From Vibrio maritimus (GTDB lineage Bacteria; Pseudomonadota; Gammaproteobacteria; Enterobacterales; Vibrionaceae): a stretch of DNA of 64,000 nucleotides. The DNA lies in NCBI RefSeq assembly GCF_021441885.1, contig NZ_CP090438.1, positions 1,550,001 to 1,614,000 on the forward strand, in the 5' to 3' direction. Positions 8,368 through 17,729 of this stretch are shown in pieces; the first letter of the stretch is position 1, and each line of letters opens with the position of its first letter. A program made the position numbers and the translations under genes. Under the pieces are notes generated by a model. That model was not told the DNA's origin and did no database searches. It was given only the letters and a program-made list of their open reading frames with translations.

Positions 8368-10518
8368 ATGAGAGCTTTTGCGTCGCTCAGTTTCGTTCTG
8401 ATTCTCACTGCCTGTGTCAGTGAGCCCAATCCTGCCTATCTCCTAGAAAGGTATTCACTCAACGGTCAATGGAACGTTGAGTTTTTAGATTCTGAAAAAC
8501 CGATGGAGGCTTCAATCAAGGTTCCATCTAACTGGTATTCGCAGGGTGTTGAATATTCAGGTAGAGCGCTATATCAGAAATCCTTCACTCTAGATGCCGC
8601 TCCAGAAAAACGATACTGGCTCAATTTCGATGCGGTGGACTATCAAGCGGATGTTGCTTTAAATAACGTGCCTTTAGGAAGTCACACAGGGTACTTCGGC
8701 GCGTTTGAGTTCGAGGTAACCTCTCACTTGCTGTCAGGTGCTAATCAGTTAGCCGTAATAGTGACCAGCGAAGATGATCCAAAAGTAAAAGACTGGTCCC
8801 TGAACAAAAAAGAGCTCAAGGGAGTGCTTAACCATCACGACACTCGCCCTGGTGGCGCCTGGTCTGATCGTGGCCAAGATGCTAACTCAGGCGGTATTTG
8901 GGGCGATGTTTTTATTGAATCCACGGGTTCGATAGCGATAAAGCAAGCGCACTTTTTACCAGAGTTAAGGGAGGACAATCAAACGAGTGCGCGTTTGGAG
9001 CTCCAACTAGACAGTGCAGTTAATGAAAGTGCAACGATCAATATTTCGTTGGCTACCGCTACAAATGATGTCAGTGATGTTAGAGAGTCTTATACGATCA
9101 GCACGGATTTAACTGCCGGTGCTAACACTATTCAGTGGTCGCTTCCAACGATGAAAAGAGCTCTGTGGTGGCCTTACGATTGGGGAACACCGACGCTCTA
9201 CGATCTCTCTATCGAGGTGAGGACGCCAGATGGAGAATTGTCACATCAAACTAGCCAACAAGTCGGATTTCGCAGCTTTAAGTACTCTGAAAGTGAAAAA
9301 CAGTTCTACGTCAATCATCAAAAATATTTTGTACGAGGCACCAACTATATTGCAAGTCAGTGGCTTGGTGAGGTGTCAGAGCAAGACTATCGCCAAGATC
9401 TCGAACTGATGATATCGGCAAATATTAATAGCGTACGCGTTCACGCTCATGTCGCAGGCAAGTCTTTCTATCAAATGGCAGACCAGCTTGGCGTGATCGT
9501 TTGGCAAGATTTCCCTTTGCAGTGGGGATACGATAATTCGGTATCGACGGCCGCAGAAGCAGGTAAGCAGGCCAAAGAGATGACGAATCAATTATTTAAT
9601 CATCCATCTATTGCATTTTGGAGTGGGCATAATGAACCGCCATGGGATGCCACTTGGATGCAATACAAGTATCCGTCCTACGACAAAAATCACAATCAAT
9701 TGCTCACACAAACAGTTTTTGAAGCGCTAAATGAAGCTGAAGATGGACGAGTTGTGAGAGAGGCATCTTACACGTATGAACACCCTTGGTTTGGCTGGTA
9801 CTCGGGGCACTATAAAGACTATCGAAACATTCAGGGTCCGCCTATCATCAGCGAATTTGGTGCACAGGCCTTCCCTGAATTAGCTCTTAGTGAGGAAATA
9901 TTGGGTGGTGAAACTCAGTGGCCACCCAATCAAGAGCAACTATCTGCACTCGCTTACAGAAACTACCAACATCATGAGACCCAAAACCTCGCTAAAGTGA
10001 ATTTAGGTGCATCTCTTACTGAGTATATTGACAATACTCAGCAATATCAGAGAAGAGTAAATAAATACGCGGCAGAGCAGTTAAGACTTAAGAAAAATAA
10101 AGGTATCGCTGTTATTTACCAATTTATGTTTGTTGATAGCTGGCCTTCAATCACTTGGTCGGTTTTGGATGATTCGCGAAACCCGAAACCGGCTTACTTC
10201 GCACTAAAGGAGTCTTTTCAGCCAATTTTAGGTATTGCGAGTGTAAATCCAGATTCTTCGTCTAAGCTTATAAATGTCAGTGTAATCAATGACTCAAGAG
10301 ATGAATTGTCAAACGTGACCCTTGCTGTCAAATGTGCGGATAGGGCTGAGAACATATCTACGTGCTGGCGACAAGAAGGAATAAACCTGGCAGCAAACAA
10401 TGTATCGTTCGTTGCCAATATCGAACAAAACCGTTTAGGTAAAAAATTCACGATTGAGTTAATCGATGAGTCGGGAAAAATCATTTCTAGTAATCACTAT
10501 CAACCAGGAGATTACTAG
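8368..10518 (+). CDS. GH2-family glycoside hydrolase lipoprotein (beta-mannosidase/beta-galactosidase-like)
   Basis: A 716-residue lipoprotein with a short signal ending in the lipobox LTAC. Domain order is that of GH2: a sugar-binding jelly roll (~30-190, with DYQADVALNNVPLGSHTGYFGAFEFEV split over two strands), an Ig-like domain (~195-295), a TIM barrel (~300-600) and a short C-terminal beta domain. The acid/base glutamate is E423 in SGHNEPPW and the nucleophile is E496 in ISEFGAQAF. A lipid anchor puts it in the periplasm or on the outer membrane, where synthase-dependent polysaccharide systems commonly keep a trimming hydrolase. It starts 10 bp after the kinase gene. The exact glycosidic specificity is unknown. 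Confidence 0.93.
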   Translation: MRAFASLSFVLILTACVSEPNPAYLLERYSLNGQWNVEFLDSEKPMEASIKVPSNWYSQGVEYSGRALYQKSFTLDAAPEKRYWLNFDAVDYQADVALNNVPLGSHTGYFGAFEFEVTSHLLSGANQLAVIVTSEDDPKVKDWSLNKKELKGVLNHHDTRPGGAWSDRGQDANSGGIWGDVFIESTGSIAIKQAHFLPELREDNQTSARLELQLDSAVNESATINISLATATNDVSDVRESYTISTDLTAGANTIQWSLPTMKRALWWPYDWGTPTLYDLSIEVRTPDGELSHQTSQQVGFRSFKYSESEKQFYVNHQKYFVRGTNYIASQWLGEVSEQDYRQDLELMISANINSVRVHAHVAGKSFYQMADQLGVIVWQDFPLQWGYDNSVSTAAEAGKQAKEMTNQLFNHPSIAFWSGHNEPPWDATWMQYKYPSYDKNHNQLLTQTVFEALNEAEDGRVVREASYTYEHPWFGWYSGHYKDYRNIQGPPIISEFGAQAFPELALSEEILGGETQWPPNQEQLSALAYRNYQHHETQNLAKVNLGASLTEYIDNTQQYQRRVNKYAAEQLRLKKNKGIAVIYQFMFVDSWPSITWSVLDDSRNPKPAYFALKESFQPILGIASVNPDSSSKLINVSVINDSRDELSNVTLAVKCADRAENISTCWRQEGINLAANNVSFVANIEQNRLGKKFTIELIDESGKIISSNHYQPGDY

Positions 10519-10596
10519 AGGGCTAGTGAGTTAGGCTTTATTTTCTACTAGCCATTTACGAGCGAATAAAAGCTTTTCAATAGGGAAGTTGGGTAA

Positions 10597-12456
10597 ATGG
10601 ACAATTATTTTCAAAAGTATGAGCACAGAGTGCCACCCGAGCCAGTGCCACATAGCATACCGCGTGAGTTGCTATATCAGTATCTAGCAACATGTAATCT
10701 CACCCTCGGTATCTGGTATTTGTGGTGGCGATGGACCTATGCCCTCAATATGGATGCGCTGTGGTTTTCGTTACCGCTGGCTTTCGCGGAGTCATGCGCG
10801 TTCATTGGTTCGATTCTATTTACCATCAACCTGTGGAAAACCAAGGACGAACCTCGCCGCGAGCCACCTTCGAACATTAACCAATGTGTTAATCAGACCG
10901 ACGAAGACAGACCTTTGTCGGTTGATGTGTTTTTCCCCAGCTACGATGAAGAACCAGAACTGGTTCGACTCAGTATTGAAGATGCGCAGAAGATAACTTA
11001 TCCGCACGAAATCGACATGAAGATATTCATACTCGATGATGGTAAGCGTGATTCAATGAAAGCGTTAGCCGAAGAAATGGGGGTTGGCTATATCACTCGT
11101 GAGGGTAATGTTGGCTTCAAGGCAGGTAACCTTCGAAATGCAATGGAGCAGACATACGGTGATTTCGTCGTTATTTGTGATGCTGATACTCGTCCATTCC
11201 CATCGATTCTGGAAAATACATTAGGCTACTTCCGTGACCCAAATGTGGCATGGGTTCAAACGCCGCAGTGGTTCTTTGATCTTCCAGAAGGAGTAAGGCT
11301 ACCGGAATGGTTGAAGCGAAAGTTTGGTAATACAGCTGCGAGACTAGGGAAGGGTATTGAAAAATTCTACGGACCCGTTACCTTCGGTCAAGACCCGTTT
11401 GTAAACGATCCACAGATGTTCTATGACGTGATTCAGCGTAGAAGAAATTGGGTAAATGCGTCTTTCTGCTGTGGAGCTGGCTCTATTCATAGACGTGAAG
11501 CGGTAATGGAAGCGGCGCTTCGAGCGTATGCGGAGCAAATTACCAAAGAGCAGCAAGACGTTGAGAAACAGATTCGCAAGCTGACAAAAGAGAAAACGGT
11601 TGATCAATCTATTTCTGACAACCTTAGAAATGAAATCCTGTTTGACACCGAGTTTACACCCTACAAATTCCACGTGTCGGAAGACCTTTACACGTCCATT
11701 GTGCTGCATTCCGACTCAGAGCGTAATTGGCGCTCGGTAATGCATCCCAAAGTCGAAAGCAAAATGCTGTCACCGCAAGACTTGCAGACCTGGACCGTTC
11801 AGAGATTTAAGTATTCAGGTGGTTCGATTGACATCTTTATGAATGATAATCCTATCTTTCGTAAGGGTCTGAAGTTAAAGCAGAAGCTCATGTATGGTGC
11901 AAGCTTTTGGTCTAACCTTTCTGCTGTTTGGAATATTATCTTCTTGGCGTGTCCAATCATTTACTTCCTCACCGCTATTGCGCCTGTTAGTGCTTACGAT
12001 GTGACCTTCTATCTGCACTTTCTTCCTTACATTCTAACCGCAGAGTTGGCCATGATGGTGGGTACATGGGGCGTGGCCGGCTACAAAGGAAAAACGAACT
12101 TCTTGTCTTTCTTCCCCGTCAACCTCAAGGCGTTATGGACGGTGTTAAGAGGTCAAAGAATCAGTTTCCCAACAACACCGAAAGAGCGGCAGACAGGTAA
12201 CTTTGCCAAGTTGGTTTGGCCTCAAATTGCAGTGTTTGTTCTGAGCCTTTTCTCCATTCTCTACGCGTGGACGGGTTACTACACAGGTAACTGGGGTGAG
12301 TATTCAGGTGGTGGTTTAGTGTTTAACACATTTTGGATTCTAAACAATATGTTAGCTATGTGGGGAATGATTGCTGCAGCATTCTGGGAACCTCCAAAAG
12401 AAGAGCAATTGAAAGAAGAAGTGACCGGTACGGAGGATTTGAAATATGAAGTTTAA
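10597..12456 (+). CDS. Cellulose-synthase-like family 2 glycosyltransferase (processive polysaccharide synthase)
   Basis: The 619-residue inner-membrane protein has two N-terminal transmembrane segments (~30-90), a cytosolic GT-A domain and about five C-terminal transmembrane segments (~425-600). BcsA-type motifs are visible: D147-D148-G149, D195-x-D197 in CDADT, and E362-D363 in SEDLYT. The position of the usual QxxRW motif reads Q402-R-F-K405-Y406, so both Arg and Trp are substituted. Between the FCCGAGS loop (~290) and SED there is a charged helical insert of about 45 residues. No PilZ domain follows, so direct c-di-GMP control as in BcsA is unlikely. Its stop overlaps the next gene by 11 bp, which indicates translational coupling with the DUF3131 proteins. 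The polymer made is unknown. Confidence 0.92.
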   Translation: MDNYFQKYEHRVPPEPVPHSIPRELLYQYLATCNLTLGIWYLWWRWTYALNMDALWFSLPLAFAESCAFIGSILFTINLWKTKDEPRREPPSNINQCVNQTDEDRPLSVDVFFPSYDEEPELVRLSIEDAQKITYPHEIDMKIFILDDGKRDSMKALAEEMGVGYITREGNVGFKAGNLRNAMEQTYGDFVVICDADTRPFPSILENTLGYFRDPNVAWVQTPQWFFDLPEGVRLPEWLKRKFGNTAARLGKGIEKFYGPVTFGQDPFVNDPQMFYDVIQRRRNWVNASFCCGAGSIHRREAVMEAALRAYAEQITKEQQDVEKQIRKLTKEKTVDQSISDNLRNEILFDTEFTPYKFHVSEDLYTSIVLHSDSERNWRSVMHPKVESKMLSPQDLQTWTVQRFKYSGGSIDIFMNDNPIFRKGLKLKQKLMYGASFWSNLSAVWNIIFLACPIIYFLTAIAPVSAYDVTFYLHFLPYILTAELAMMVGTWGVAGYKGKTNFLSFFPVNLKALWTVLRGQRISFPTTPKERQTGNFAKLVWPQIAVFVLSLFSILYAWTGYYTGNWGEYSGGGLVFNTFWILNNMLAMWGMIAAAFWEPPKEEQLKEEVTGTEDLKYEV

Positions 12457-13762
12457 AGATGCGCTGCTAGCAGCCAGACACCATGTTGTATTCATTTTGG
12501 GTCTTCTGACCGCACTTGTAATTGCTTTCAATATTGAAACGCGAGACTACGGGCGCGTGCTCGGCAATATCACCTTTGAAGCGCATGAGGAGATTCCTCT
12601 AAAAGAGAAACGTGTTTTGTCTCAAGAAGAGTTTACGTGGGCGAACACGGCGTGGCGCTATTTTGAAAATAACTATCAAGAGAATACCGGTTTAGTTAAC
12701 TCGGTAGATGGTTATCCTTCTACGACCATGTGGGATACAGCTTCTTACTTAATGGGGCTGATTGCTGCGGAGAAAATCAATGTCATTCCAGATGACACCT
12801 TTAAGATTCGTATGCAAAAAGCGCTTCGTTCTTTGGCAAGACTGCCTCTTGTAGAAGGCAAACTTCCTAATAAGGCATACAACACTCAAACGCTTGCTAT
12901 GGTGGATTATCAAAATAATCCAGTACCGGATGGCATCGGTTGGTCTGCCATTGATATTGGAAGGATCTTGGTGCCGCTCAACATTCTGATTTGGCAGTAC
13001 CCTGAGTTCAACGCTGACGTGAACAACATTCTGAATCATTGGAAGATTAATGAAATGCTGATTGACGGCTACCTCTATGGTTCTCGCCCTAACACTGAGG
13101 GTGGGTTTGAACTTGTACAAGAGGGACGTATTGGTTACGAAGAATATGCGTCTAAGTCTTTGTTCTTGATGGGGCGAGACGTCTTTAACTCCATGAAGTA
13201 CATCGATTATCTTGAGCTAATTGACATTTACGGTATCGAGATCCCAACCGATAAGCGTGACCCTGCAAAATTCCATGCGCATAACTATGTGGTGAGTGAA
13301 TCTTACATCCTGGATGGCATTGAGTTTGGTTCAGACAGTGTGTCGCGTATTTTTGCTCATCGAGTCTTTAGTGCACAAGAAAGACGCTATGAAGATACGG
13401 GTACTGTGACGGCGGTGAGTGAGGATAACGTCGATGAAGCGCCTTACTTTGTCTATAACACTGTTTTCTCAGACGGCAAAGAGTGGAATGCCATCTCAGA
13501 TGATGGCACCGATCAGTCGCATCTGAAGACCCTCTCAACCAAGGCTGCGTTCGGATGGTACGCATTGTATGAAAATGATTATACCGACTTGCTGATCAAC
13601 GAAGTATCACCGTTGTTCTCGGAGACCAAAGGCTGGTATTCAGGTAGATACGAAGACGATGGCCGACCAAACCGCGCTATCACGGCCAACACTAACGGAA
13701 TTGTGTTGGAATCACTGGCATATATAGAAAACGGACCACTGCTTCGAGTAGGTGCAGAGTAA
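12446..13762 (+). CDS. DUF3131 protein, inner-membrane anchored
   Basis: The 438-residue protein has one transmembrane anchor near the N-terminus (VVFILGLLTALVIAF), and the rest is periplasmic. It has the DUF3131 pattern shared with the next two genes: WANTAWRYFENNYQ, TGLVNSVDGYPSTTMWDTASY, KAYNTQ, IGWSAIDIGRILVPL, EGRIGYEEYASK, YVVSESYILDGIEFG and APYFVYNTVFSDG. DUF3131 proteins are helical-barrel-like and often lie next to GT2 synthases; their biochemistry is not established as far as I know. GGAGG lies 9 bases before the ATG, inside the end of the synthase gene. A periplasmic polymer-modifying or guiding role is inference. Confidence 0.88.
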   Translation: MKFKDALLAARHHVVFILGLLTALVIAFNIETRDYGRVLGNITFEAHEEIPLKEKRVLSQEEFTWANTAWRYFENNYQENTGLVNSVDGYPSTTMWDTASYLMGLIAAEKINVIPDDTFKIRMQKALRSLARLPLVEGKLPNKAYNTQTLAMVDYQNNPVPDGIGWSAIDIGRILVPLNILIWQYPEFNADVNNILNHWKINEMLIDGYLYGSRPNTEGGFELVQEGRIGYEEYASKSLFLMGRDVFNSMKYIDYLELIDIYGIEIPTDKRDPAKFHAHNYVVSESYILDGIEFGSDSVSRIFAHRVFSAQERRYEDTGTVTAVSEDNVDEAPYFVYNTVFSDGKEWNAISDDGTDQSHLKTLSTKAAFGWYALYENDYTDLLINEVSPLFSETKGWYSGRYEDDGRPNRAITANTNGIVLESLAYIENGPLLRVGAE

Positions 13763-13790
13763 TAGACCGAGCTGTTTTAGGGAGAAGAAC

Positions 13791-15200
13791 ATGCGCTTAT
13801 TGACAACTTTATGCGTCGCTTTAGCAGTGGCTGGCTGTGGAAACAAATACAACCAGTTTTCAGATGATATCGTTGAGCGAAAAAATCATTGGAGTATACC
13901 TCAAGCAAGACAAGGCGAGTTGACCGAGAAAGAAATGGATATGGCTCGCATTGCTTGGAAGTATTTTGAAAATAACTACCAAGAATCTACAGGTTTAGTT
14001 AATGCGGTAAATAACTATCCATCGGTGACTTGGTGGGATGCTGCTTCTTACCTTGCAGGTATGACTAGTGCCTACGAGCTAGGTATTATCGAAAAAGAAG
14101 AGATGGATAAAAGACTGATTGCTTTTATCGGAACGTTAAACCGTCTTGATCTTTTCCGCGGTGAACTACCCAATAAAGCCTATAACACACAGTCAGCGGC
14201 AAAAGTAGATTATGGTAACCAGCCCGGCGAGATTGGTTACTCAGCACTTGATCTAGGGCGTTTGCTGATTTGGCTTTATATTGTGAAACATCGTTATCCA
14301 GAATATGCGACGGGAATTGACCAAGCGGTTTTACGTTGGAATTTCTGTAATGTTGTGGACGAAAATGGAACCATGTTTGGTGCCCTGCTTGAGAAAGACA
14401 AGCCGGTTCAGTACCTACAAGAAGGGCGCCTAGGTTATGAAGAGTATGCTGCGAAGGGTTTCCAACTGTGGGGCTTTGATACCAGTCAGGCTTCAGATCC
14501 TGAACCTTACGCCACTATCAATCTCTATGGATATGACATTCCTTACGATACCCGTGACCCTCGTAAATTGAAGGCTCACAGTTATGTTGTAACCGAGAGC
14601 TACGTTCTCGATGGAATTGAGCTGGGTTGGGATCTTACTGAGGATAGAACAGGGCACGATTATAAGTATTCAAATGAATGGATGGCAGAGTTCGCTTTGC
14701 AAATCTATCGAGTACAAGAAGAACGCTATAAGCAAACGGGTATCATCACGGCAAGAACTGAGCACCAGTTAGCCGGCCCTCCTTATTTCGTTTATGACAC
14801 CATTTATACCGACGGCTTTGCTTGGAATACAATCTCAGAAAATGGTGAGTATCTGCCACAATTTTCAGCTGTTGCCGTGAAAGGTGCGATGGGGATGTGG
14901 GTGTTGTGGGATACCGAGTACACCGATCTGTTGTTTGATCATATCTCACACCTCTATGACCGTGATAAAGGATTCTATGAAGGGATCTTTGAAAACGGTA
15001 CAGGGAAAATTAATACGTTCACTTCAAACAACAACGGTATCACGCTCGAGATTTTACTTTATAAACAACAAGGCAAGCTACTTCGATATCACGATGATGT
15101 AGCCCCAAGTCTTTGGGAGAAAGCTCTGGAAACACCGTTTGGCTACGAGGGGCAATGCTTACCACGCGAAAACTTTAAAAAGAAAAAAGACGAAGCGTAG
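13791..15200 (+). CDS. DUF3131 lipoprotein
   Basis: The protein is 469 residues from the ATG at 13791, preceded by AGGGAGAAGAAC. The upstream in-frame start at 13752 would bury the signal peptide. The signal is MRLLTTLCVALAVAGC with a lipobox at the final Cys, so it is a lipoprotein. It is closely related to the preceding protein (KYFENNYQESTGLVNAVNNY, KAYNTQSAAKVDYGNQPGEIGYSALDLGRLL, EGRLGYEEYAAKGF, YVVTESYVLDGIELGWD). It has an extra ~45-residue C-terminal tail ending in a lysine-rich stretch. The gene is 28 bp downstream of its paralogue and 11 bp upstream of the third copy. Confidence 0.9.
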   Translation: MRLLTTLCVALAVAGCGNKYNQFSDDIVERKNHWSIPQARQGELTEKEMDMARIAWKYFENNYQESTGLVNAVNNYPSVTWWDAASYLAGMTSAYELGIIEKEEMDKRLIAFIGTLNRLDLFRGELPNKAYNTQSAAKVDYGNQPGEIGYSALDLGRLLIWLYIVKHRYPEYATGIDQAVLRWNFCNVVDENGTMFGALLEKDKPVQYLQEGRLGYEEYAAKGFQLWGFDTSQASDPEPYATINLYGYDIPYDTRDPRKLKAHSYVVTESYVLDGIELGWDLTEDRTGHDYKYSNEWMAEFALQIYRVQEERYKQTGIITARTEHQLAGPPYFVYDTIYTDGFAWNTISENGEYLPQFSAVAVKGAMGMWVLWDTEYTDLLFDHISHLYDRDKGFYEGIFENGTGKINTFTSNNNGITLEILLYKQQGKLLRYHDDVAPSLWEKALETPFGYEGQCLPRENFKKKKDEA

Positions 15201-15211
15201 GAGCTGACTGA

Positions 15212-16603
15212 ATGCAAAGGCTAGTAGTTTTGCTTTTAGCAATGCCGCTTCTATTTTCTTGTGGCACTATCGTACAGGGCGTGGGCTCTGGGGTAGATGC
15301 TATCAACTCGTCACAGACCTTTAGGCAGGGCCGATATGGTGAGCTGACTGAGCAGGAAATGGCGTGGGCGAGTACGGCGTGGAAGTACGTGGAGAATAAT
15401 ACTCAGCTTCAAACGGGTCTTGTCAACGGAATTGATAATTATCCGTCGACTAATATGTCTGGTATTGCCGATTATCTATTTGCCCTTTTGGCAGCGAAGG
15501 AATTCGAGTTCATTTCGAATAAGCAATACGATGAACGTTTGACGCTCGTACTTGCATTTCTTAACGACATGAACCTCAGTATGGGGCAAATACCCCACAA
15601 GGTGTATCACACACAAACTGGGCAAATGACCGACTATGGTCTTCAGCCTAGAGACATCGGCTGGTCGTCGCTTGATACAGGGCGGTTACTCATCGCCCTC
15701 GCCATCGTCAAACAGTACTCTCCAGAATTTACTGAATACATAGACAAAGCCGTACTTCGCTGGAACTTCTGTGAGCTCATAAACGAGGAAGGAGAACTGT
15801 TTGGCGGCGCTATCTTCGATGGTAACGTTACGCGTTATAAAGAAGGTCGTTTAGGTGTTGAAGAGTACACCTCTTATGGCTATCTAGATTGGCAGGTCGT
15901 CCCATATAAAGCGATGCGAATCGATCCCTATGATGTAGCGACTATTTACAACATAGATTTACTCTTTGATGGCAGAGACCCACGAGACTTCGATGTGCTT
16001 AGACCGGTTTACAGCACACCTTATCTATGGATGGGGTTAGAGTTCAACTGGGATAAAGTGAGTGATTCGAGCTCTAGCGACGCTAACCACACCGATCCCG
16101 TTATGTCAGCCATGGCCGACTCCCTTTATTTAGTGCAACAAGCTAGATGGGATGTGGACCGAATTTATACCGCTCGCGGTGATCATGTCGTGGCAGGAGA
16201 GCCATACTTTGTGTATGACGCGGTCTATGCGTTGGGAACGCCTTGGATAACGCTAGCTGAGGATGGCAGTTCACACGATCATTTAGCCTTAGTGTCAACG
16301 CGAGTTGCGTTTCAGATGTGGGCACTGTGGAAAACCGACTATACAGACAGACTCATGGTACTTGTCAAAGAGCTTTATGATCCCCAACGCGGTTGGTACG
16401 AAGGGCGTTATGAAAGAAACAGTAAATACGAAAAGAGTATTACGCTAAAAACCAATGCGGGTGTACTAGAAGCGTTGCTGTATAAGACCAAAGGAAAACT
16501 GTACCAGCCTTCAGGCTCGAGAGAGTACCGTGATGTTCAGTTTGATTCTCGTTTTTATCATCCAGGTAAATGCCTAATTAAGACGTTTGATGCCTATGAT
16601 TAG
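15212..16603 (+). CDS. DUF3131 lipoprotein, divergent third paralogue
   Basis: The 463-residue protein has the signal MQRLVVLLLAMPLLFSC with a lipobox Cys. It keeps the family framework (ASTAWKYVENNTQLQTGLVNGIDNYPS, DIGWSSLDTGRLLIAL, EGRLGVEEYTSYGY, EPYFVYDAVYALG). It diverges from the other two in the middle: the YVVxESYxLDGIE element is replaced by RPVYSTPYLWMGLEF. That divergence suggests a specialised rather than redundant role. GGAGCTGACTGA precedes the ATG, and the 3' end overlaps the next reading frame. Confidence 0.88.
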   Translation: MQRLVVLLLAMPLLFSCGTIVQGVGSGVDAINSSQTFRQGRYGELTEQEMAWASTAWKYVENNTQLQTGLVNGIDNYPSTNMSGIADYLFALLAAKEFEFISNKQYDERLTLVLAFLNDMNLSMGQIPHKVYHTQTGQMTDYGLQPRDIGWSSLDTGRLLIALAIVKQYSPEFTEYIDKAVLRWNFCELINEEGELFGGAIFDGNVTRYKEGRLGVEEYTSYGYLDWQVVPYKAMRIDPYDVATIYNIDLLFDGRDPRDFDVLRPVYSTPYLWMGLEFNWDKVSDSSSSDANHTDPVMSAMADSLYLVQQARWDVDRIYTARGDHVVAGEPYFVYDAVYALGTPWITLAEDGSSHDHLALVSTRVAFQMWALWKTDYTDRLMVLVKELYDPQRGWYEGRYERNSKYEKSITLKTNAGVLEALLYKTKGKLYQPSGSREYRDVQFDSRFYHPGKCLIKTFDAYD

Positions 16604-17582
16604 ACTATTGATTCTAATGCTAGTGGTAGCATTTGCACCTGCATCACTAGCCAATGTTCAAAATGTTGAGCTTAGATTGTTCTCCCAACCAACCTTGTTG
16701 GCGGGTAATGGTCGCTACAAGCAAGCAGCAGAGCAATACCATAGATTAAGTATTCAGATATTGGCATCAGAGTCTAAGTTGGGTACGGACAAGATGTGGC
16801 AGTATGCAGGGCTTGCAGAAGCGCTCGCGACAGTTTGTGCAAACCTAGATAATGACGCAAAAGCCTATGAGTATTGGGCTAACAGTGTGCGGTATTTACT
16901 CACGGGCGGTACTGACTGGAGCCAGATGAGGCAACACTTGCATCAGCGAAATGAGCAGGCGAATACTCAACTACTTACGCAGATGCAAACATTTGATGTA
17001 GCTGGGGGTTATGACCAATCTTGGGAAAATGACGCAGCTGTGTTACAAGTCTGGCAAGAGAAGTTGAATTTGTTTACGTTCAACGGACCGCGAACAGGAA
17101 TGAGATCATCAGTTCCCAGTGTTAATACGATCCCTGAGCCGGTAGTGCCTGTCGCAGTTCCATCTGTAGGCGCTGGCGTTCCCGGACAAAAAAAACTTAA
17201 AGGGATTGAGTCTAACTTTTCACAGGCTCCTTCTTTTGCTCCAGTACCGGAATCGACAACACCTAAAGCAAGTGAAAGGGCAAGTGAACCCCCTTCACAG
17301 ACCACTCCCAATGTCCCGAAAACTAATCGCCACCTCATTCAGACTCAGTCTGAGTCCACAGCGACAGGGGGCGTCGTAGCAACCCCTATTGAAGAGTTTG
17401 ACTATGAATCGATGGAGCGAGACTCAGTCACTGAGTTTTTAGAAACTAGTGACACAAGTGCTCCCAGTGAAACTCAGATAGAAAGATCTGTCCCAAGGGC
17501 TAATATTGATGCCGAAAGTACCTCTGGTGTCGAAGCAGTTCAAAGGCGTTCGTTTGCTCCCGTGCCCGCTCAAGAAGATTAG
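16596..17582 (+). CDS. Exported protein with helical-repeat N-terminus and low-complexity Pro/Ser/Thr tail
   Basis: The ATG at 16596 starts MIRLLILMLVVAFAPASLANV, a cleavable signal peptide. TTG at 16587 and ATG at 16590 are in-frame alternatives, and the start overlaps the end of the upstream gene. Residues ~30-130 look like a tetratricopeptide-type helical pair (GNGRYKQAAEQYHRL, QYAGLAEALATVCAN). The C-terminal ~190 residues are rich in Pro, Ser, Thr and Glu and probably disordered, with no enzymatic motif. It is the last gene of the tight run that starts at 5167. It may be a periplasmic scaffold for the synthase and DUF3131 proteins. I do not recognise a family. Confidence 0.75.
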   Translation: MIRLLILMLVVAFAPASLANVQNVELRLFSQPTLLAGNGRYKQAAEQYHRLSIQILASESKLGTDKMWQYAGLAEALATVCANLDNDAKAYEYWANSVRYLLTGGTDWSQMRQHLHQRNEQANTQLLTQMQTFDVAGGYDQSWENDAAVLQVWQEKLNLFTFNGPRTGMRSSVPSVNTIPEPVVPVAVPSVGAGVPGQKKLKGIESNFSQAPSFAPVPESTTPKASERASEPPSQTTPNVPKTNRHLIQTQSESTATGGVVATPIEEFDYESMERDSVTEFLETSDTSAPSETQIERSVPRANIDAESTSGVEAVQRRSFAPVPAQED

Positions 17583-17729
17583 CCAAAATGGTTCTTACCA
17601 AAGGTTCCATCAAATAGAGCCGTAAACGCCAATTTCTGTGCTGCTATATGTTTTTATTTTGTAATAAAATTGAAGTTTTTCTGTTAATTCCTAGTTTGCT
17701 TATACCTACAGCAAAAAGGAATATGTCTT

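Noticed and set aside
10521..10553. Possible terminator between the GH2 and GT2 genes
   Set aside because: The 7-bp stem encloses a 19-base loop with no T-tail. Given the close spacing it is unlikely to end transcription.
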